Assembly (NCBI GenBank): GCA_902764345.1
Contig: CACWVT010000019.1
Coordinates: 1 to 33,779 of the forward strand
Source of the DNA: an uncultured Ruminobacter sp.
GTDB taxonomy: Bacteria; Pseudomonadota; Gammaproteobacteria; Enterobacterales; Succinivibrionaceae
Length of the DNA: 33,779 nt
Reading direction: 5' to 3'
Below, in pieces: positions 16,180-24,700 of the stretch (position 1 is its first letter; the number at the start of each line of letters is the position of its first letter). The translations under genes and the position numbers were made by a program. The notes under the pieces are model-generated. The model made no database searches. It saw only the letters and a list, made by a program, of their open reading frames with translations, and was not told where the DNA came from.

Positions 16180-17637
16180 ATGCGTGCGAATGATAAAGAA
16201 ACACAAAACCCATTAAAAGATAACGACATGAATTCACAGAAGAACCAGGGATCGACCTACAGCAGCTCGTACAAGGGCGTTCTGAAAAATGAAATATTCC
16301 AGCAGCTCCGTCTGGTGATACCGATTCTCATCGGACAGCTCAGCACTTCACTGCTAGGACTCATAGACACGGTGATGGCATCCAGTCTCGGCATTTCGGA
16401 TCTGGCCGCAATATCACTCGGATGCAGCTTCTGGATACCGCTGTCACTGCTCAGCATCGGCATCTGCCTCGGCCTGTCCCCGATAGTGGCTTCTCTTCTC
16501 GGTCAGAACGAGCCTGAGGATATACCGAAGTATGCCCATAATGCGCTGTTTCCGCTCATGATTATCACCCTGATTTCCATGATAGCGCTACTCGTTCTTC
16601 CCGGTTATCTGCTCGGACTTACCGACCTTGAACCGGAAATCATCAGCAAGGCCACGTCATATATAAACCTGATAGTCCTGGCTTTTCCCGGAATGAGTCT
16701 TTATCACCTCATGAAAAACACTGCCGAAGGCGTGATGGTTGCCGTACCGACCATGATTATAGGCATTGTTTCGGTTATTCTGAACATACCTCTTAACTAC
16801 ATATTCATGTACGGCAAGCTGGGAATACCGGCAATGGGTGCCGTCGGATGCGGTGTGGCCACCGCCATCATTACCTGGACAGCCTTTGTCATTATCCTGC
16901 TGTTCTGCAGATACAGCGGCAAGCTGAAGGAATTCCACATTCTGGGAAGAAAGGAAGTCGCGGATTTTGCAATCATCAAGCACATCTTCAAGATCGGCTT
17001 TCCAATCTCCATTGCGCTTCTCATTGAAAACTTTACCTATTACTTTTTCGGGTACGCCACTGCCCATCTCGGCAGTTCCTATACCGCCGCACACCAGATA
17101 GCAAGCATTGTCAGCGTAATGGTGTTCATGCTGCCGGTTGCCGTATCCACTGCCGAAGCCATAAGAATAAGCAACAACCTGGCCGTAGGCAGTAAGAGCA
17201 AGGCAATACTCTCCGTAAAGGCCTCCGCCGTCATTGCACACGCAATGATCATTCCTGTTGGATTGTGCATATTCATATTCCGCCACAGGATCATTGACTT
17301 CTTTACCGATGATCCGAATCTCCATGCACTGGCCGCCCCACTCTTTTGGGCCGTTCTGGCGTTCCAGGTACAGGACTCGATTTTTGGCGTGGGACTCGGA
17401 ATCCTTCGCGGTTTTAAGGACACAAAAAACCTGATGCTGATAAATTTCGCCATTCTGTGGTGTGCCAGTGCCCCGCTCGGATATCTGGTGGGCTTTACCG
17501 ATTTCTTCGGCAGAAAGTACGGACTCTACGGTCTGTGGGGCGTCATAGTATTCTGCTACTGGAGTCTTACCCTTGCATTTGCAGTCCGAAGCATTTATCT
17601 ATTCAGACATCATAAATTCAGAATTTACAGATACTGA
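16180..17637 (+). CDS. MATE-family multidrug/toxin exporter (NorM-like)
   Basis: Inner-membrane Na+ or H+ antiporter of the MATE family, 485 residues with twelve predicted hydrophobic helices after a polar N-terminus of ~35 residues. Family marks are PILIGQLSTSLLGLIDTVMAS at the first helix, the repeat of this pattern in the second half beginning IFKIGFPISIALLIENFTYYFFGY, the AHQIASIVSVMVFMLPVAVSTAEAIRISNNL segment and GILRGFKDTKN. NorM-type is the best guess; the exported compounds cannot be read from sequence. The ATG at 16180 has a GGA nearby; an in-frame ATG at 16228 would also keep the whole membrane domain. It ends 97 bases before a terminator. Confidence 0.88.
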   Translation: MRANDKETQNPLKDNDMNSQKNQGSTYSSSYKGVLKNEIFQQLRLVIPILIGQLSTSLLGLIDTVMASSLGISDLAAISLGCSFWIPLSLLSIGICLGLSPIVASLLGQNEPEDIPKYAHNALFPLMIITLISMIALLVLPGYLLGLTDLEPEIISKATSYINLIVLAFPGMSLYHLMKNTAEGVMVAVPTMIIGIVSVILNIPLNYIFMYGKLGIPAMGAVGCGVATAIITWTAFVIILLFCRYSGKLKEFHILGRKEVADFAIIKHIFKIGFPISIALLIENFTYYFFGYATAHLGSSYTAAHQIASIVSVMVFMLPVAVSTAEAIRISNNLAVGSKSKAILSVKASAVIAHAMIIPVGLCIFIFRHRIIDFFTDDPNLHALAAPLFWAVLAFQVQDSIFGVGLGILRGFKDTKNLMLINFAILWCASAPLGYLVGFTDFFGRKYGLYGLWGVIVFCYWSLTLAFAVRSIYLFRHHKFRIYRY

Positions 17638-17733
17638 TGTCCTCAGCGGGCGCCTCATGCGGCAAAAACTTTGAATCAGGGCGCAAACGTCGGCAGGAAC
17701 CATCCCAATGGATCTCCGCTTCCGTATAATATA

Positions 17734-17770
17734 ACGGTGTTCCGCATTAGATGCGGCACACCGTTTTTTT
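17734..17770 (+). terminator. Terminator after the MATE gene
   Basis: ACGGTGT/ACACCGT outer stem and CCGCAT/ATGCGG inner stem, followed by seven T. A TATAAT at 17725-17730 sits just before it, probably by chance. Confidence 0.92.
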
Positions 17771-17793
17771 ATGCACGATGACACGAATGAAAC

Positions 17794-18777
17794 ATGAGCA
17801 CTATTCATAATTTACTGAGAAAGTCTCTTTCGGGGATTATCCTCGTCCTGCTGCCGGTATCAGGCATGGCGGCATCCGGGGAATCCGTGGTTTGCTTCTC
17901 GCCCGAATCCCTTACGGAAAAGGCGGTAAAGGAGTATGCGGCATGCAGTGACGCCTATATGCACGGAGTTCCCGACACTCTGACCATATGCACGAATGCG
18001 GCGCAGGTCTCTGACGATCCGCGAATACTCTATCTGCTGTCCCGCATTTACATCGAAGGAAAACACATGGCCCCTAACATCGGCAGACACATAAGCATGC
18101 TGAAAAAGGCCTCTGCGGCTCACCTTGCCGATGCCGATGCCGATCTGGCCGACATCATACTCAACGCCTATCTGCAGCAGGAAAACAAAAACGAATCCAC
18201 CGGCAGACAGGCTATTGCATATCTTGACCGTGCCGCAGCCTGCGGCAGCGAAAAGGCACTGTTCAGACGGGCGGAAATCAGTATGCACGATGACTTTAAG
18301 AAACTGGGCCTCCATGACCACGATTCAGGCAACGCAGAATTAAAGAAACTTCTTCTTAACGGAAATCCGCATGCCATGGTCTACGGTGCCATGTGGCTTC
18401 TTCACGCAGAAAAACCGGCTGATTCCGGAATGAACGTCACTCCGGAGAATAAGTCCGGACACCAACTCTCGTTCTTTGATTTTCTTACCGGTGAATACTC
18501 CAAAAATCACGATTATCCGATCTCGCTGCTGGAAAAGGCCGCTGACAGGGGCATGAAGGAAGCCTATAAAGCGCTTGCGGAGGAATATGCTTCATCAGCT
18601 GACGGAGAAACCAGACTGCGAGGACTGGCCTATGCGCGTGCCGCAGCCGAATGCCGCGGACTTACGACTGACGCACTAGTAAAAAGTTATCTCAACATGC
18701 CGGACATTGAAGAGAGTGCGGCCGAGGCCGCAGTAAAATCCGGGAAGGAGATTGCTGACATCAGAGGCTGTCATTAA
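17794..18777 (+). CDS. Secreted Sel1-repeat (TPR-like) protein
   Basis: 327 residues with an N-terminal signal peptide (basic start, hydrophobic core at ~12-24, AxA-type cleavage near residue 27), so periplasmic or exported. The body shows repeated Sel1-like motifs: RILYLLSRIYIEGKH, ADADLADIILNAYLQQ, AIAYLDRAAACGSEKALFRRAEI, ISLLEKAADRGMKEAYKALAEEYASS. Such alpha-alpha solenoids serve as protein-binding adaptors. Two or more Cys residues in the mature part may form a disulfide. The gene lies between two terminator-bounded units and is followed by bamE. No specific partner can be named. Confidence 0.72.
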   Translation: MSTIHNLLRKSLSGIILVLLPVSGMAASGESVVCFSPESLTEKAVKEYAACSDAYMHGVPDTLTICTNAAQVSDDPRILYLLSRIYIEGKHMAPNIGRHISMLKKASAAHLADADADLADIILNAYLQQENKNESTGRQAIAYLDRAAACGSEKALFRRAEISMHDDFKKLGLHDHDSGNAELKKLLLNGNPHAMVYGAMWLLHAEKPADSGMNVTPENKSGHQLSFFDFLTGEYSKNHDYPISLLEKAADRGMKEAYKALAEEYASSADGETRLRGLAYARAAAECRGLTTDALVKSYLNMPDIEESAAEAAVKSGKEIADIRGCH

Positions 18778-18863
18778 ATGATGCCTCCCGGAAACTTTCC
18801 GGTCAGCAGAAATGTCCAATCACCTAATAATGACCGCACATCTCAGCAAACAGCTTTTTTGTG

Positions 18864-18872
18864 TGCTAGAAT
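18864..18872 (+). promoter_or_regulatory. Candidate extended -10 promoter of bamE
   Basis: TGTGCTAGAAT contains TAGAAT at 18867-18872 with an upstream TG, 56 bases before the bamE start. No convincing -35. Confidence 0.4.
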
Positions 18873-18928
18873 ATGAAACATATTGTGCTGACCGGATATC
18901 AGACAGACCAGAAGGATTTATTTTTTTT

Positions 18929-19279
18929 ATGAAAAAGACGGCTGTAAGATTTTTATCAGTCATTGGCCTCACCGTCATGACACTCTGTGCGGACGGATGC
19001 GCCTACAGACCCGATGTATATCAGGGCAATTTTACAGAACAGAAGGATGTTGACAAGCTGCGTGTGGGAATGACTCAGGAACAGGTGAAATTCGTACTGG
19101 GCACACCGATGCTTCTGGATCCCCTGGACAATACCAGATGGTATTACATAAACTTTGTCCGCAAAGGCTGGAGCGATCCCGAATTCAAAACTCTGGTGGT
19201 TCTTTTTGACGATGACAGGGTTGTTAAGGAAATTTCCGGCGATTTCCAGAAAAGCAGAAATTTCTATACTCCGCTCTGA
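18929..19279 (+). CDS. bamE: Outer membrane assembly lipoprotein BamE
   Basis: Small lipoprotein of the BAM complex, which inserts beta-barrel proteins into the outer membrane. 116 residues. A signal peptide ends at CADGC, giving lipid Cys24; Asp at -2 is unusual. The SmpA/OmlA domain is intact: DVDKLRVGMTQEQVKFVLGTPMLLDP, DNTRWYYINF and LVVLFDDDRVVKEI. An in-frame ATG 117 bases upstream would bury the signal peptide; the start at 18929 has AAGGA 12 bases ahead, a rather long spacing caused by a T tract. Followed after 43 bases by another lipoprotein gene. Confidence 0.92.
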   Translation: MKKTAVRFLSVIGLTVMTLCADGCAYRPDVYQGNFTEQKDVDKLRVGMTQEQVKFVLGTPMLLDPLDNTRWYYINFVRKGWSDPEFKTLVVLFDDDRVVKEISGDFQKSRNFYTPL

Positions 19280-19322
19280 CGGCTACGGCATTCACGTTTA
19301 ACAGCATAACGGACGGAAAGGC

Positions 19323-20132
19323 ATGAAAATGAAAACAGGTTACATACTGATGGCGCTGCTCCTCTGCGGGTGCGTTACCATTCCGGAAAGAAATCCTGCC
19401 AGACTCCCGTTGCTTCTCAATACGTTCGATGCGGATAACAACGGGATTTTTGAACCGAACCCCGAACTTGGCCGCAAATTCACGGCCTATGCCAAGGAAT
19501 GCGGAACGGGAATCCGTGAAAGTGCCGACAAAATGTCGGATCTCTTTGCCTCAACCCTTGATGAGGATGCGCCGGACTATCTCTATCTTCAGCAGTCAGG
19601 TTATCTGTACGAGTTCAAGCAGTGCATGACGCTGGTTAAGGACAGCATTTACGTACGCAGTCTGAATTTCAGAAAACTGATGATGGAAAGAAGAGCAGCT
19701 GCGGACGCTTCCAAACCAGGAGAAAAGATACCGCGCGGCAGAATGACGCCAACAGCAGATCCGGCCTTCCAGAAAACCTATGACAGACTTGTTGAAGTAC
19801 TTCCGTCAACTCCTGATGAAATCGGTAAAATCATCCTCGATTTCTACCTGCTTAAGGACTACAGGAGTGTCAACGCCTGGCAGGATGAACTTAACAGGGT
19901 GCTGACAAAGGAAGACAACATTTCTCCTGAACTATTTGTCGCCAGATACTTCTTCAGAAACGCCGAAACAAAGGACATCGGCTATAAGATGCTTGAAGAT
20001 TATGCCATGGGCGGCAGTACAAGAGCCCTCGAAATAATGGATACGACTTCCGGCGTAAAGTACAGGAAGGAGCATCCCGACGCCATAGCCAGATACAAAA
20101 AAATTGTGGAGATGCACGTTAATTCGGAATAA
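19323..20132 (+). CDS. Lipoprotein of unknown function
   Basis: 269 residues. A typical short lipoprotein signal ends in the lipobox LCGC (Cys17). The mature part is mixed helical and acidic, with an early FDADNNGIFEPNPELG segment that resembles a calcium-binding EF-hand-like loop (DxDxNG), a basic stretch near 125-140, and a C-terminal helical part (DIGYKMLEDYAMGGSTRALEIM) that resembles a TPR/Sel1 repeat. No family recognised. Good ribosome site GGAAAGG at the right spacing. Likely cotranscribed with bamE, which suggests an envelope role. Confidence 0.7.
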   Translation: MKMKTGYILMALLLCGCVTIPERNPARLPLLLNTFDADNNGIFEPNPELGRKFTAYAKECGTGIRESADKMSDLFASTLDEDAPDYLYLQQSGYLYEFKQCMTLVKDSIYVRSLNFRKLMMERRAAADASKPGEKIPRGRMTPTADPAFQKTYDRLVEVLPSTPDEIGKIILDFYLLKDYRSVNAWQDELNRVLTKEDNISPELFVARYFFRNAETKDIGYKMLEDYAMGGSTRALEIMDTTSGVKYRKEHPDAIARYKKIVEMHVNSE

Positions 20133-20340
20133 TTCCCCGAAACATGCATTTTCGTCCCGAATCTGAATGCCAAAGAGCCGGACAACCGCAAATATTTGTA
20201 TATGTTCACATCCCCCGCATTCCAATATATTGTATGATAGGAACTGTGTGTTTTAGCATACCTCCGGAGGCTGAACATCCCTCATCGGAAGTTCTTAAAT
20301 ATAAATAACAACTACCTTAACTGTAACGGTACGAAATCAA

Positions 20341-21228
20341 ATGTCAGAAAACAATACTCTTAACAATGACGGCAGCAATGCCGCAGCCGGAAGCCCGGAA
20401 TCCGTAATCAATAACGGTAAGCTGGAACAGGCAATAACCAATCTCAGTGAATCAAACACCCAGATCAACACCCAAAGGGTTGTTCAGCTGCTTATTAATG
20501 CCAAAGTGGTAGTACCGTTTAACATTTCAGATGAAAAGAAAGCCGTAAAAACCGAAGAAAAAGCGGACGGCAGCGGTGAGGTCGTCATAAACAGCGGTGC
20601 CGAAATCAATCTGGTGCTTCTCACAAATGATGAACGGGAAACCTACTGTCCGGTATTCACCTCCAAGGAAGAATCAGACAAAATGACCATTCCCAGCTCT
20701 GGCATGTTCATTCAGCCGTTTACTGCCCTGGCAAAGGCAGTTACCGCAACTGATACCGGTATTAAGGGGATTGTAATCAATCCTTTCGGTATGGCCATGA
20801 CCCTGTCAACCGAGCTGCTGAAAAACATCATCAAAAAGGCCGAGGAACAGACCAGAAACCGCAACTACACCCTGAAGGCCGGTGAAAAGGTGGTTATCAC
20901 GGAAGCGGACGAGTCCTCAAAGACACTGAAGGACATCATTACAGCGGTTGTCCGAAACCACAAGTGCATTGAACGCGCATTTTTAAGAAAGATGATAAGA
21001 CCTGAAGCACCGAAGGAAAACAACTCCAGCTACCTCATCATTCTTGATTCAAGTGACAGGGACGAGGACATTACCCACCTTTTCAGGGATTTGGGAAAGC
21101 TGTGTACCCCGCACGTCAAAGACATGCCTCTGGACTTTCTGCGCTATGACGAATCAAACCGTTTCGTAACCGAAGCCGTTAAGGACGCCAAGCCCTTCTA
21201 CCGCAGGAAAATCTTCGGACTGTTCTGA
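20341..21228 (+). CDS. sseB: SseB family protein
   Basis: 295 residues with the two-part SseB layout: an N-terminal SseB domain at about 25-155 (KLEQAITNL, VVQLLINAKVVVPFN, ERETYCPVFTSKEESDKM, GIKGIVINPFGMAMTLST) and a C-terminal SseB domain at about 175-275 (CIERAFLRKMIRP, SSYLIILDSSDRDEDITHLFRDL). The name comes from enhanced serine sensitivity in E. coli; the biochemical role is unsettled. It is cytosolic. The N-terminal Asn/Ser-rich tail is variable. ppk begins 83 bases later with no terminator in between, so the two may form an operon. Confidence 0.8.
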   Translation: MSENNTLNNDGSNAAAGSPESVINNGKLEQAITNLSESNTQINTQRVVQLLINAKVVVPFNISDEKKAVKTEEKADGSGEVVINSGAEINLVLLTNDERETYCPVFTSKEESDKMTIPSSGMFIQPFTALAKAVTATDTGIKGIVINPFGMAMTLSTELLKNIIKKAEEQTRNRNYTLKAGEKVVITEADESSKTLKDIITAVVRNHKCIERAFLRKMIRPEAPKENNSSYLIILDSSDRDEDITHLFRDLGKLCTPHVKDMPLDFLRYDESNRFVTEAVKDAKPFYRRKIFGLF

Positions 21229-21311
21229 TAAAGGCAGCGTTATCAGGTTCCCGAAGGATTATGTTTTTGGCACATGCTGATAAAATTCACTCACGCAGGC
21301 AGAGAGTAATT

Positions 21312-23417
21312 ATGAAAAACGATACTTTAATGGCTAAAGAATTAAGCTGGATTTCCTTTAATGAGAGAGTTCTGCAGGAAGCACAGGATCCAACCGTCCC
21401 CATTATCGAAAGAGTTCGTTTTCTGGGCATATACTCAAGCAATCAGGATGAATTTTTCAAGGTAAAGATAGCCGAACTCAAAAGACAGGTAATGATTGAG
21501 GAGGAAAGCGGTCCGAATTCACCTGCAGGTGCTCTTCTCAAAAAGGCTCTCGCAAGGGTCAAGCAGCTCGGCAAGGTCTTCGACAGAACCTACAAGGAGC
21601 TGATGGAGGAACTGACCACTCATAACATCTACCTGCTTGATGAGAATCAGATATCCCAAACTCAGCTGGAATGGGTAAAAAACTATTTCAGAACCAACGT
21701 GCTTAAGCACATAAGTCCGGTAATCATCAACGAGAACATTGATCTGGTAACCTTTCTTAAGGACAAGTACCCTTATCTCTTCATAAAAATGAGCAAGAAG
21801 AACGCTCCGGATCAGTACGCTCTCATTGAAATACCTACCGACATTCTGCCACGCTTCATTCAGATCCCGTCCGACAACAGACGGGACAAGGTGCTTATGA
21901 TTCTCGACAACGTCATAAGAATCGGTCTCAACAGAATATTCTGCGGTCTTTTTGACTATGACGAAATCTGCGCCTATACCGTAAAAATGAACCGTGACGC
22001 AGAATACGACCTGTCCGCACAGCTGGACAGAACACTTCTGGAAAACATGTCCCACAGCCTCAAGCAGAGACTCATAGCCATGCCGGTTAGGGTTGCATAC
22101 GACAGGGAAATGCCTAAAGCCATGGTGGAGCAGTTCATCAAACAGCTGCACATAAAGGACATGGATTCCGTTATGGACGGCGGAAGATACCACAATTTCA
22201 AGGATTTTATCAGCTTCCCGAACGTAGGCAGGGAATATCTGGAGCACACCAGACTTCCTGCGCTGAACTCCAGCCGGTTCGACAATGCCATAAACATGTT
22301 CAGTGCCATTGCCGCCGGTGACATTCTGCTCTACTACCCATACCACTCATTCAGATACTTTACGGAGCTTCTGCGTCAGGCCTCTTACGATCCTGCCGTA
22401 AGATCCATAAAAATAAACATTTACCGTGTGGCAAGCAACAGCCGCGTAATCAATTCACTCATTGATGCGGCAAACAACGGCAAGAACGTAACCGTTGTGG
22501 TTGAGCTCAAGGCTCGCTTTGACGAGGAAAACAACATCAGATGGGCAAGCCGTCTTACCGAAGCCGGCGTAAAGGTGCTGTTCGGCATGCCAAGCCTCAA
22601 GATTCACTCCAAGCTCTGTCTGATTTCCAGAATTGAGGACAACGCCATTGTGCGCTATGCCCACATCGGTACCGGTAACTTTAACGAAAAGACGGCAAAG
22701 ATTTATACCGACTTTGCCCTATTCACCAAGAATGCGGATCTCACTGAGGAAGTTGAAAAGGTATTTGACTTCATCGAATATCCTTATACAAGACCTAAGT
22801 TCAATCATCTTATGGTATCTCCTATCAATGCCCGCAAGAAGATCTACGAACTGATAGACAACGAAATCAAGAACGTCAAGGCCGGACTTGAAGCCAGAAT
22901 CATTCTCAAGGTTAACAACCTGGTGGATAAATCACTTATTGAAAAGCTTTATGAGGCCTCCGCAGCCGGAGTCAGAATTGACATTATAGTCAGAGGCATG
23001 TGTTCACTGCTTCCTGGCGTTCCGGGCTTAAGTGACAACATCAAGGGCATCAGCATAGTAGACCGATTCCTTGAACATCCACGCATCATGTATTTCCACA
23101 GCAACGGCGATTTCAGACTCTACATCTCATCTGCAGACTGGATGACCAGAAATCTTGATCTCAGAATCGAAGTAGGCACTCCTATCTATGATCCGGAGCT
23201 TAAAAAGCATATTCTTAATATCCTGAACATTCAGTTAAGCGATAACATGAAGGCCCGTATCATCAACAGGGAACAGGACAACAAATACGTTCCTCGCGGT
23301 AACCGCAAAAAGGTACGCTCCCAGATAGCCATCTATGACTATGTGGAATCTCAGGAAAACGCCATGGCAAAAACAGCAGTACCGGATGACTGCTGTGAGA
23401 AAGGCAATAACAGATAA
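21312..23417 (+). CDS. ppk: Polyphosphate kinase 1
   Basis: Reversibly polymerises the gamma-phosphate of ATP into inorganic polyphosphate. Membrane-associated tetramer. 701 residues from MKNDTLMAKELSWISFNERVLQEA, matching the family N-terminus and length. Phospholipase-D-like catalytic domains carry the autophosphorylated histidine in SLKIHSKLCLI, followed by YAHIGTGNFNEKTAKIYTDF, and the second conserved histidine in DRFLEHPRIMYF. An ATG 51 bases upstream has AAGGA only two bases ahead, so 21312 (GAGAG ahead) is preferred. No ppx follows. Confidence 0.95.
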   Translation: MKNDTLMAKELSWISFNERVLQEAQDPTVPIIERVRFLGIYSSNQDEFFKVKIAELKRQVMIEEESGPNSPAGALLKKALARVKQLGKVFDRTYKELMEELTTHNIYLLDENQISQTQLEWVKNYFRTNVLKHISPVIINENIDLVTFLKDKYPYLFIKMSKKNAPDQYALIEIPTDILPRFIQIPSDNRRDKVLMILDNVIRIGLNRIFCGLFDYDEICAYTVKMNRDAEYDLSAQLDRTLLENMSHSLKQRLIAMPVRVAYDREMPKAMVEQFIKQLHIKDMDSVMDGGRYHNFKDFISFPNVGREYLEHTRLPALNSSRFDNAINMFSAIAAGDILLYYPYHSFRYFTELLRQASYDPAVRSIKINIYRVASNSRVINSLIDAANNGKNVTVVVELKARFDEENNIRWASRLTEAGVKVLFGMPSLKIHSKLCLISRIEDNAIVRYAHIGTGNFNEKTAKIYTDFALFTKNADLTEEVEKVFDFIEYPYTRPKFNHLMVSPINARKKIYELIDNEIKNVKAGLEARIILKVNNLVDKSLIEKLYEASAAGVRIDIIVRGMCSLLPGVPGLSDNIKGISIVDRFLEHPRIMYFHSNGDFRLYISSADWMTRNLDLRIEVGTPIYDPELKKHILNILNIQLSDNMKARIINREQDNKYVPRGNRKKVRSQIAIYDYVESQENAMAKTAVPDDCCEKGNNR

Positions 23418-23434
23418 CTGTTATCTGTCATCCC

Positions 23435-23462
23435 TGCGGCGCGGTCTGCGCCGCATTTTTTT
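23435..23462 (+). terminator. Terminator after ppk
   Basis: TGCGGCGC/GCGCCGCA with a five-base loop, followed by seven T. A second hairpin, ACAGATAA/TTATCTGT (23410-23428), directly overlaps the stop region just before it. Confidence 0.93.
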
Positions 23463-23704
23463 GACTCCGTTATCAGACGACCTTTGTAAGGCGGTGATTC
23501 AGGCAGTGCTTTCTTTCTCCGTGTAGGCACGATATTGGTCATTCTGTTATTATTCCACGGCATCCGGCCATATACCGTGCATCTCTGCAGCCTTTTTTCT
23601 TTCTGCCAATAAACATCTCATGTTCGAGGTCTGACGGTTACTTACAAATAAAAACCGGATTTTAAAGGTTTTAGGATCAAAGCGGAATAAAACATCAGCA
23701 ATGG

Positions 23705-23733
23705 TTGGCCGGCGCATTTTATCTGTTTATAAT
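23705..23733 (+). promoter_or_regulatory. Sigma70 promoter of the SPFH gene
   Basis: TTGGCC at 23705-23710, exactly 17 bases, TATAAT at 23728-23733. It is followed by a weak AGAGA/TCTCT hairpin and a short T run near 23742-23767, which may be an attenuator in the ~100-base leader. The remaining bases after ppk (23463-23704) hold no visible gene. Confidence 0.7.
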
Positions 23734-23834
23734 ACGTTTGAAGAGACGTAAATCATCTCTGCTTTTTGTATGGGAACTTATCTGACACTTCTTCAATATA
23801 CACGATTCCAGGAAGCCCAAAAAAAGGAATAATC

Positions 23835-24488
23835 ATGAATATTCTTCCGTTTATTATAATTTTTATTATAGTCTGCATTATGTTTATATTGCCTGCCGTG
23901 TGTTTTGTCAAATGTCCCTACGATACGATTCTGGTTGTTTTCAAAAAGAATGACCGCAACAGAATCATAAAATATATCACCGGAGGAGGAACATTCGTTG
24001 TTCCTTTTATCCAGGACTATTCATACATACCTTATCCGATTTTATGTTTCCCGATTCCGCTGAAGGATGCTCCCGCACGCAACAATGTACGCATCACAAT
24101 GCCCATAGCATTTTCAGTCGTGCTCTGCAATGATGATTTAGAAAAAGCCGTTAACTTTCTTTTTGACAAAAAAACAAACGAAATTGAAGAACAGGTAAAC
24201 AAAATTATTAACGAACAGTTACGTCTGACCATTGCCTCATTTTCCGCTGAAGAGATTTTCAGTGACAAGGAAAAATTTTTGACACAGATTCGCAATGACG
24301 TAGATCGGAGGCTCAAAAAAATCGGACTGACTACAACCCGTATGAATTGTACCGATCTTACCGATGACGCCGGATATTTCATAGAGGCAGCCCGTAAAAT
24401 GTGTCAGGAAGCTCTTGAAAGAGCTAAAGCTGATATCGCACGCACAAAGGAAGCAGAAGCCAAATCAGAATCTGATGCTGCCGGCTAA
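23835..24488 (+). CDS. Short SPFH/flotillin-like membrane protein
   Basis: 217 residues from the ATG that follows AAGGA by seven bases. A single membrane helix lies at about 4-27, then an SPFH (band 7) core: CPYDTILVVFKK, GGGTFVVPFIQDY, VRITMPIAFSVVL, then EEQVNKIINEQLRLTIASFSAEEIFSDKEKFLTQIRNDVDRRLKKIG. A truncated coiled-coil start (ERAKADIARTKEAEAKSE) ends the protein. Flotillins are usually more than 400 residues with a long coiled coil, so this looks cut short. It may be a functional short form or a 3'-truncated gene, since a transposon 3' end lies about 60-130 bases downstream. Its base use is more AT-rich than the neighbours. Confidence 0.72.
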   Translation: MNILPFIIIFIIVCIMFILPAVCFVKCPYDTILVVFKKNDRNRIIKYITGGGTFVVPFIQDYSYIPYPILCFPIPLKDAPARNNVRITMPIAFSVVLCNDDLEKAVNFLFDKKTNEIEEQVNKIINEQLRLTIASFSAEEIFSDKEKFLTQIRNDVDRRLKKIGLTTTRMNCTDLTDDAGYFIEAARKMCQEALERAKADIARTKEAEAKSESDAAG

Positions 24489-24548
24489 ATATACGGACAC
24501 ATGCTTATACGTTCACCAAATCCAAGAAAGTGAAAATATAATAAAGTA

Positions 24549-24628
24549 ACCGCCCCACTTTCCTACTTTGCAGCGATAGCTGTTAGTCGGATGGTAAGAG
24601 CGCCTATGCCAACAATTCCGTGAAAAAC
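24549..24628 (+). mobile_element. 3' end remnant of an ISL3-like element
   Basis: CCAACAATTCCGTGAA at 24609-24624 is identical to the right inverted repeat of the element at 31-32 kb. In the same frame the codons before it are open and end in PTIP and a TGA stop, exactly as in that element, while the preceding residues differ (SYFAAIAVSRMVRAP against EYFFTLIRYPASLCL). This points to the transposase C-terminus of a diverged relative. The left extent is uncertain. Confidence 0.6.
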
Positions 24629-24662
24629 AAAAAACAGAACCATATCCGACGGATATGGTTCT
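24623..24662 (-). terminator. Terminator of the rml operon
   Basis: On the minus strand AGAACCATATCC pairs over 12 bp with GGATATGGTTCT (3-base loop), followed by TTTTTT-G-TTTTT. It lies 39 bases after the rmlD stop. The T tract is adjacent to and overlaps the insertion-sequence end. Confidence 0.88.
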
Positions 24663-24700
24663 ATCTTCCATGGTATTTCGCAGTGAAAGCGTCAATGAGC

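Noticed and set aside
16657-17325. A 222-residue minus-strand frame inside the MATE gene
   Set aside because: Antisense to a clear membrane transporter; composition (Gly/Asn/Tyr rich) is that of a reversed hydrophobic gene.
17725-17730. TATAAT before the MATE terminator as a promoter of a small RNA
   Set aside because: It is only a few bases ahead of the terminator stem and has no -35, so the product would be too short to be credible.
21519-22346. A 275-residue minus-strand frame inside ppk
   Set aside because: Antisense shadow of a conserved gene with no recognised domain.
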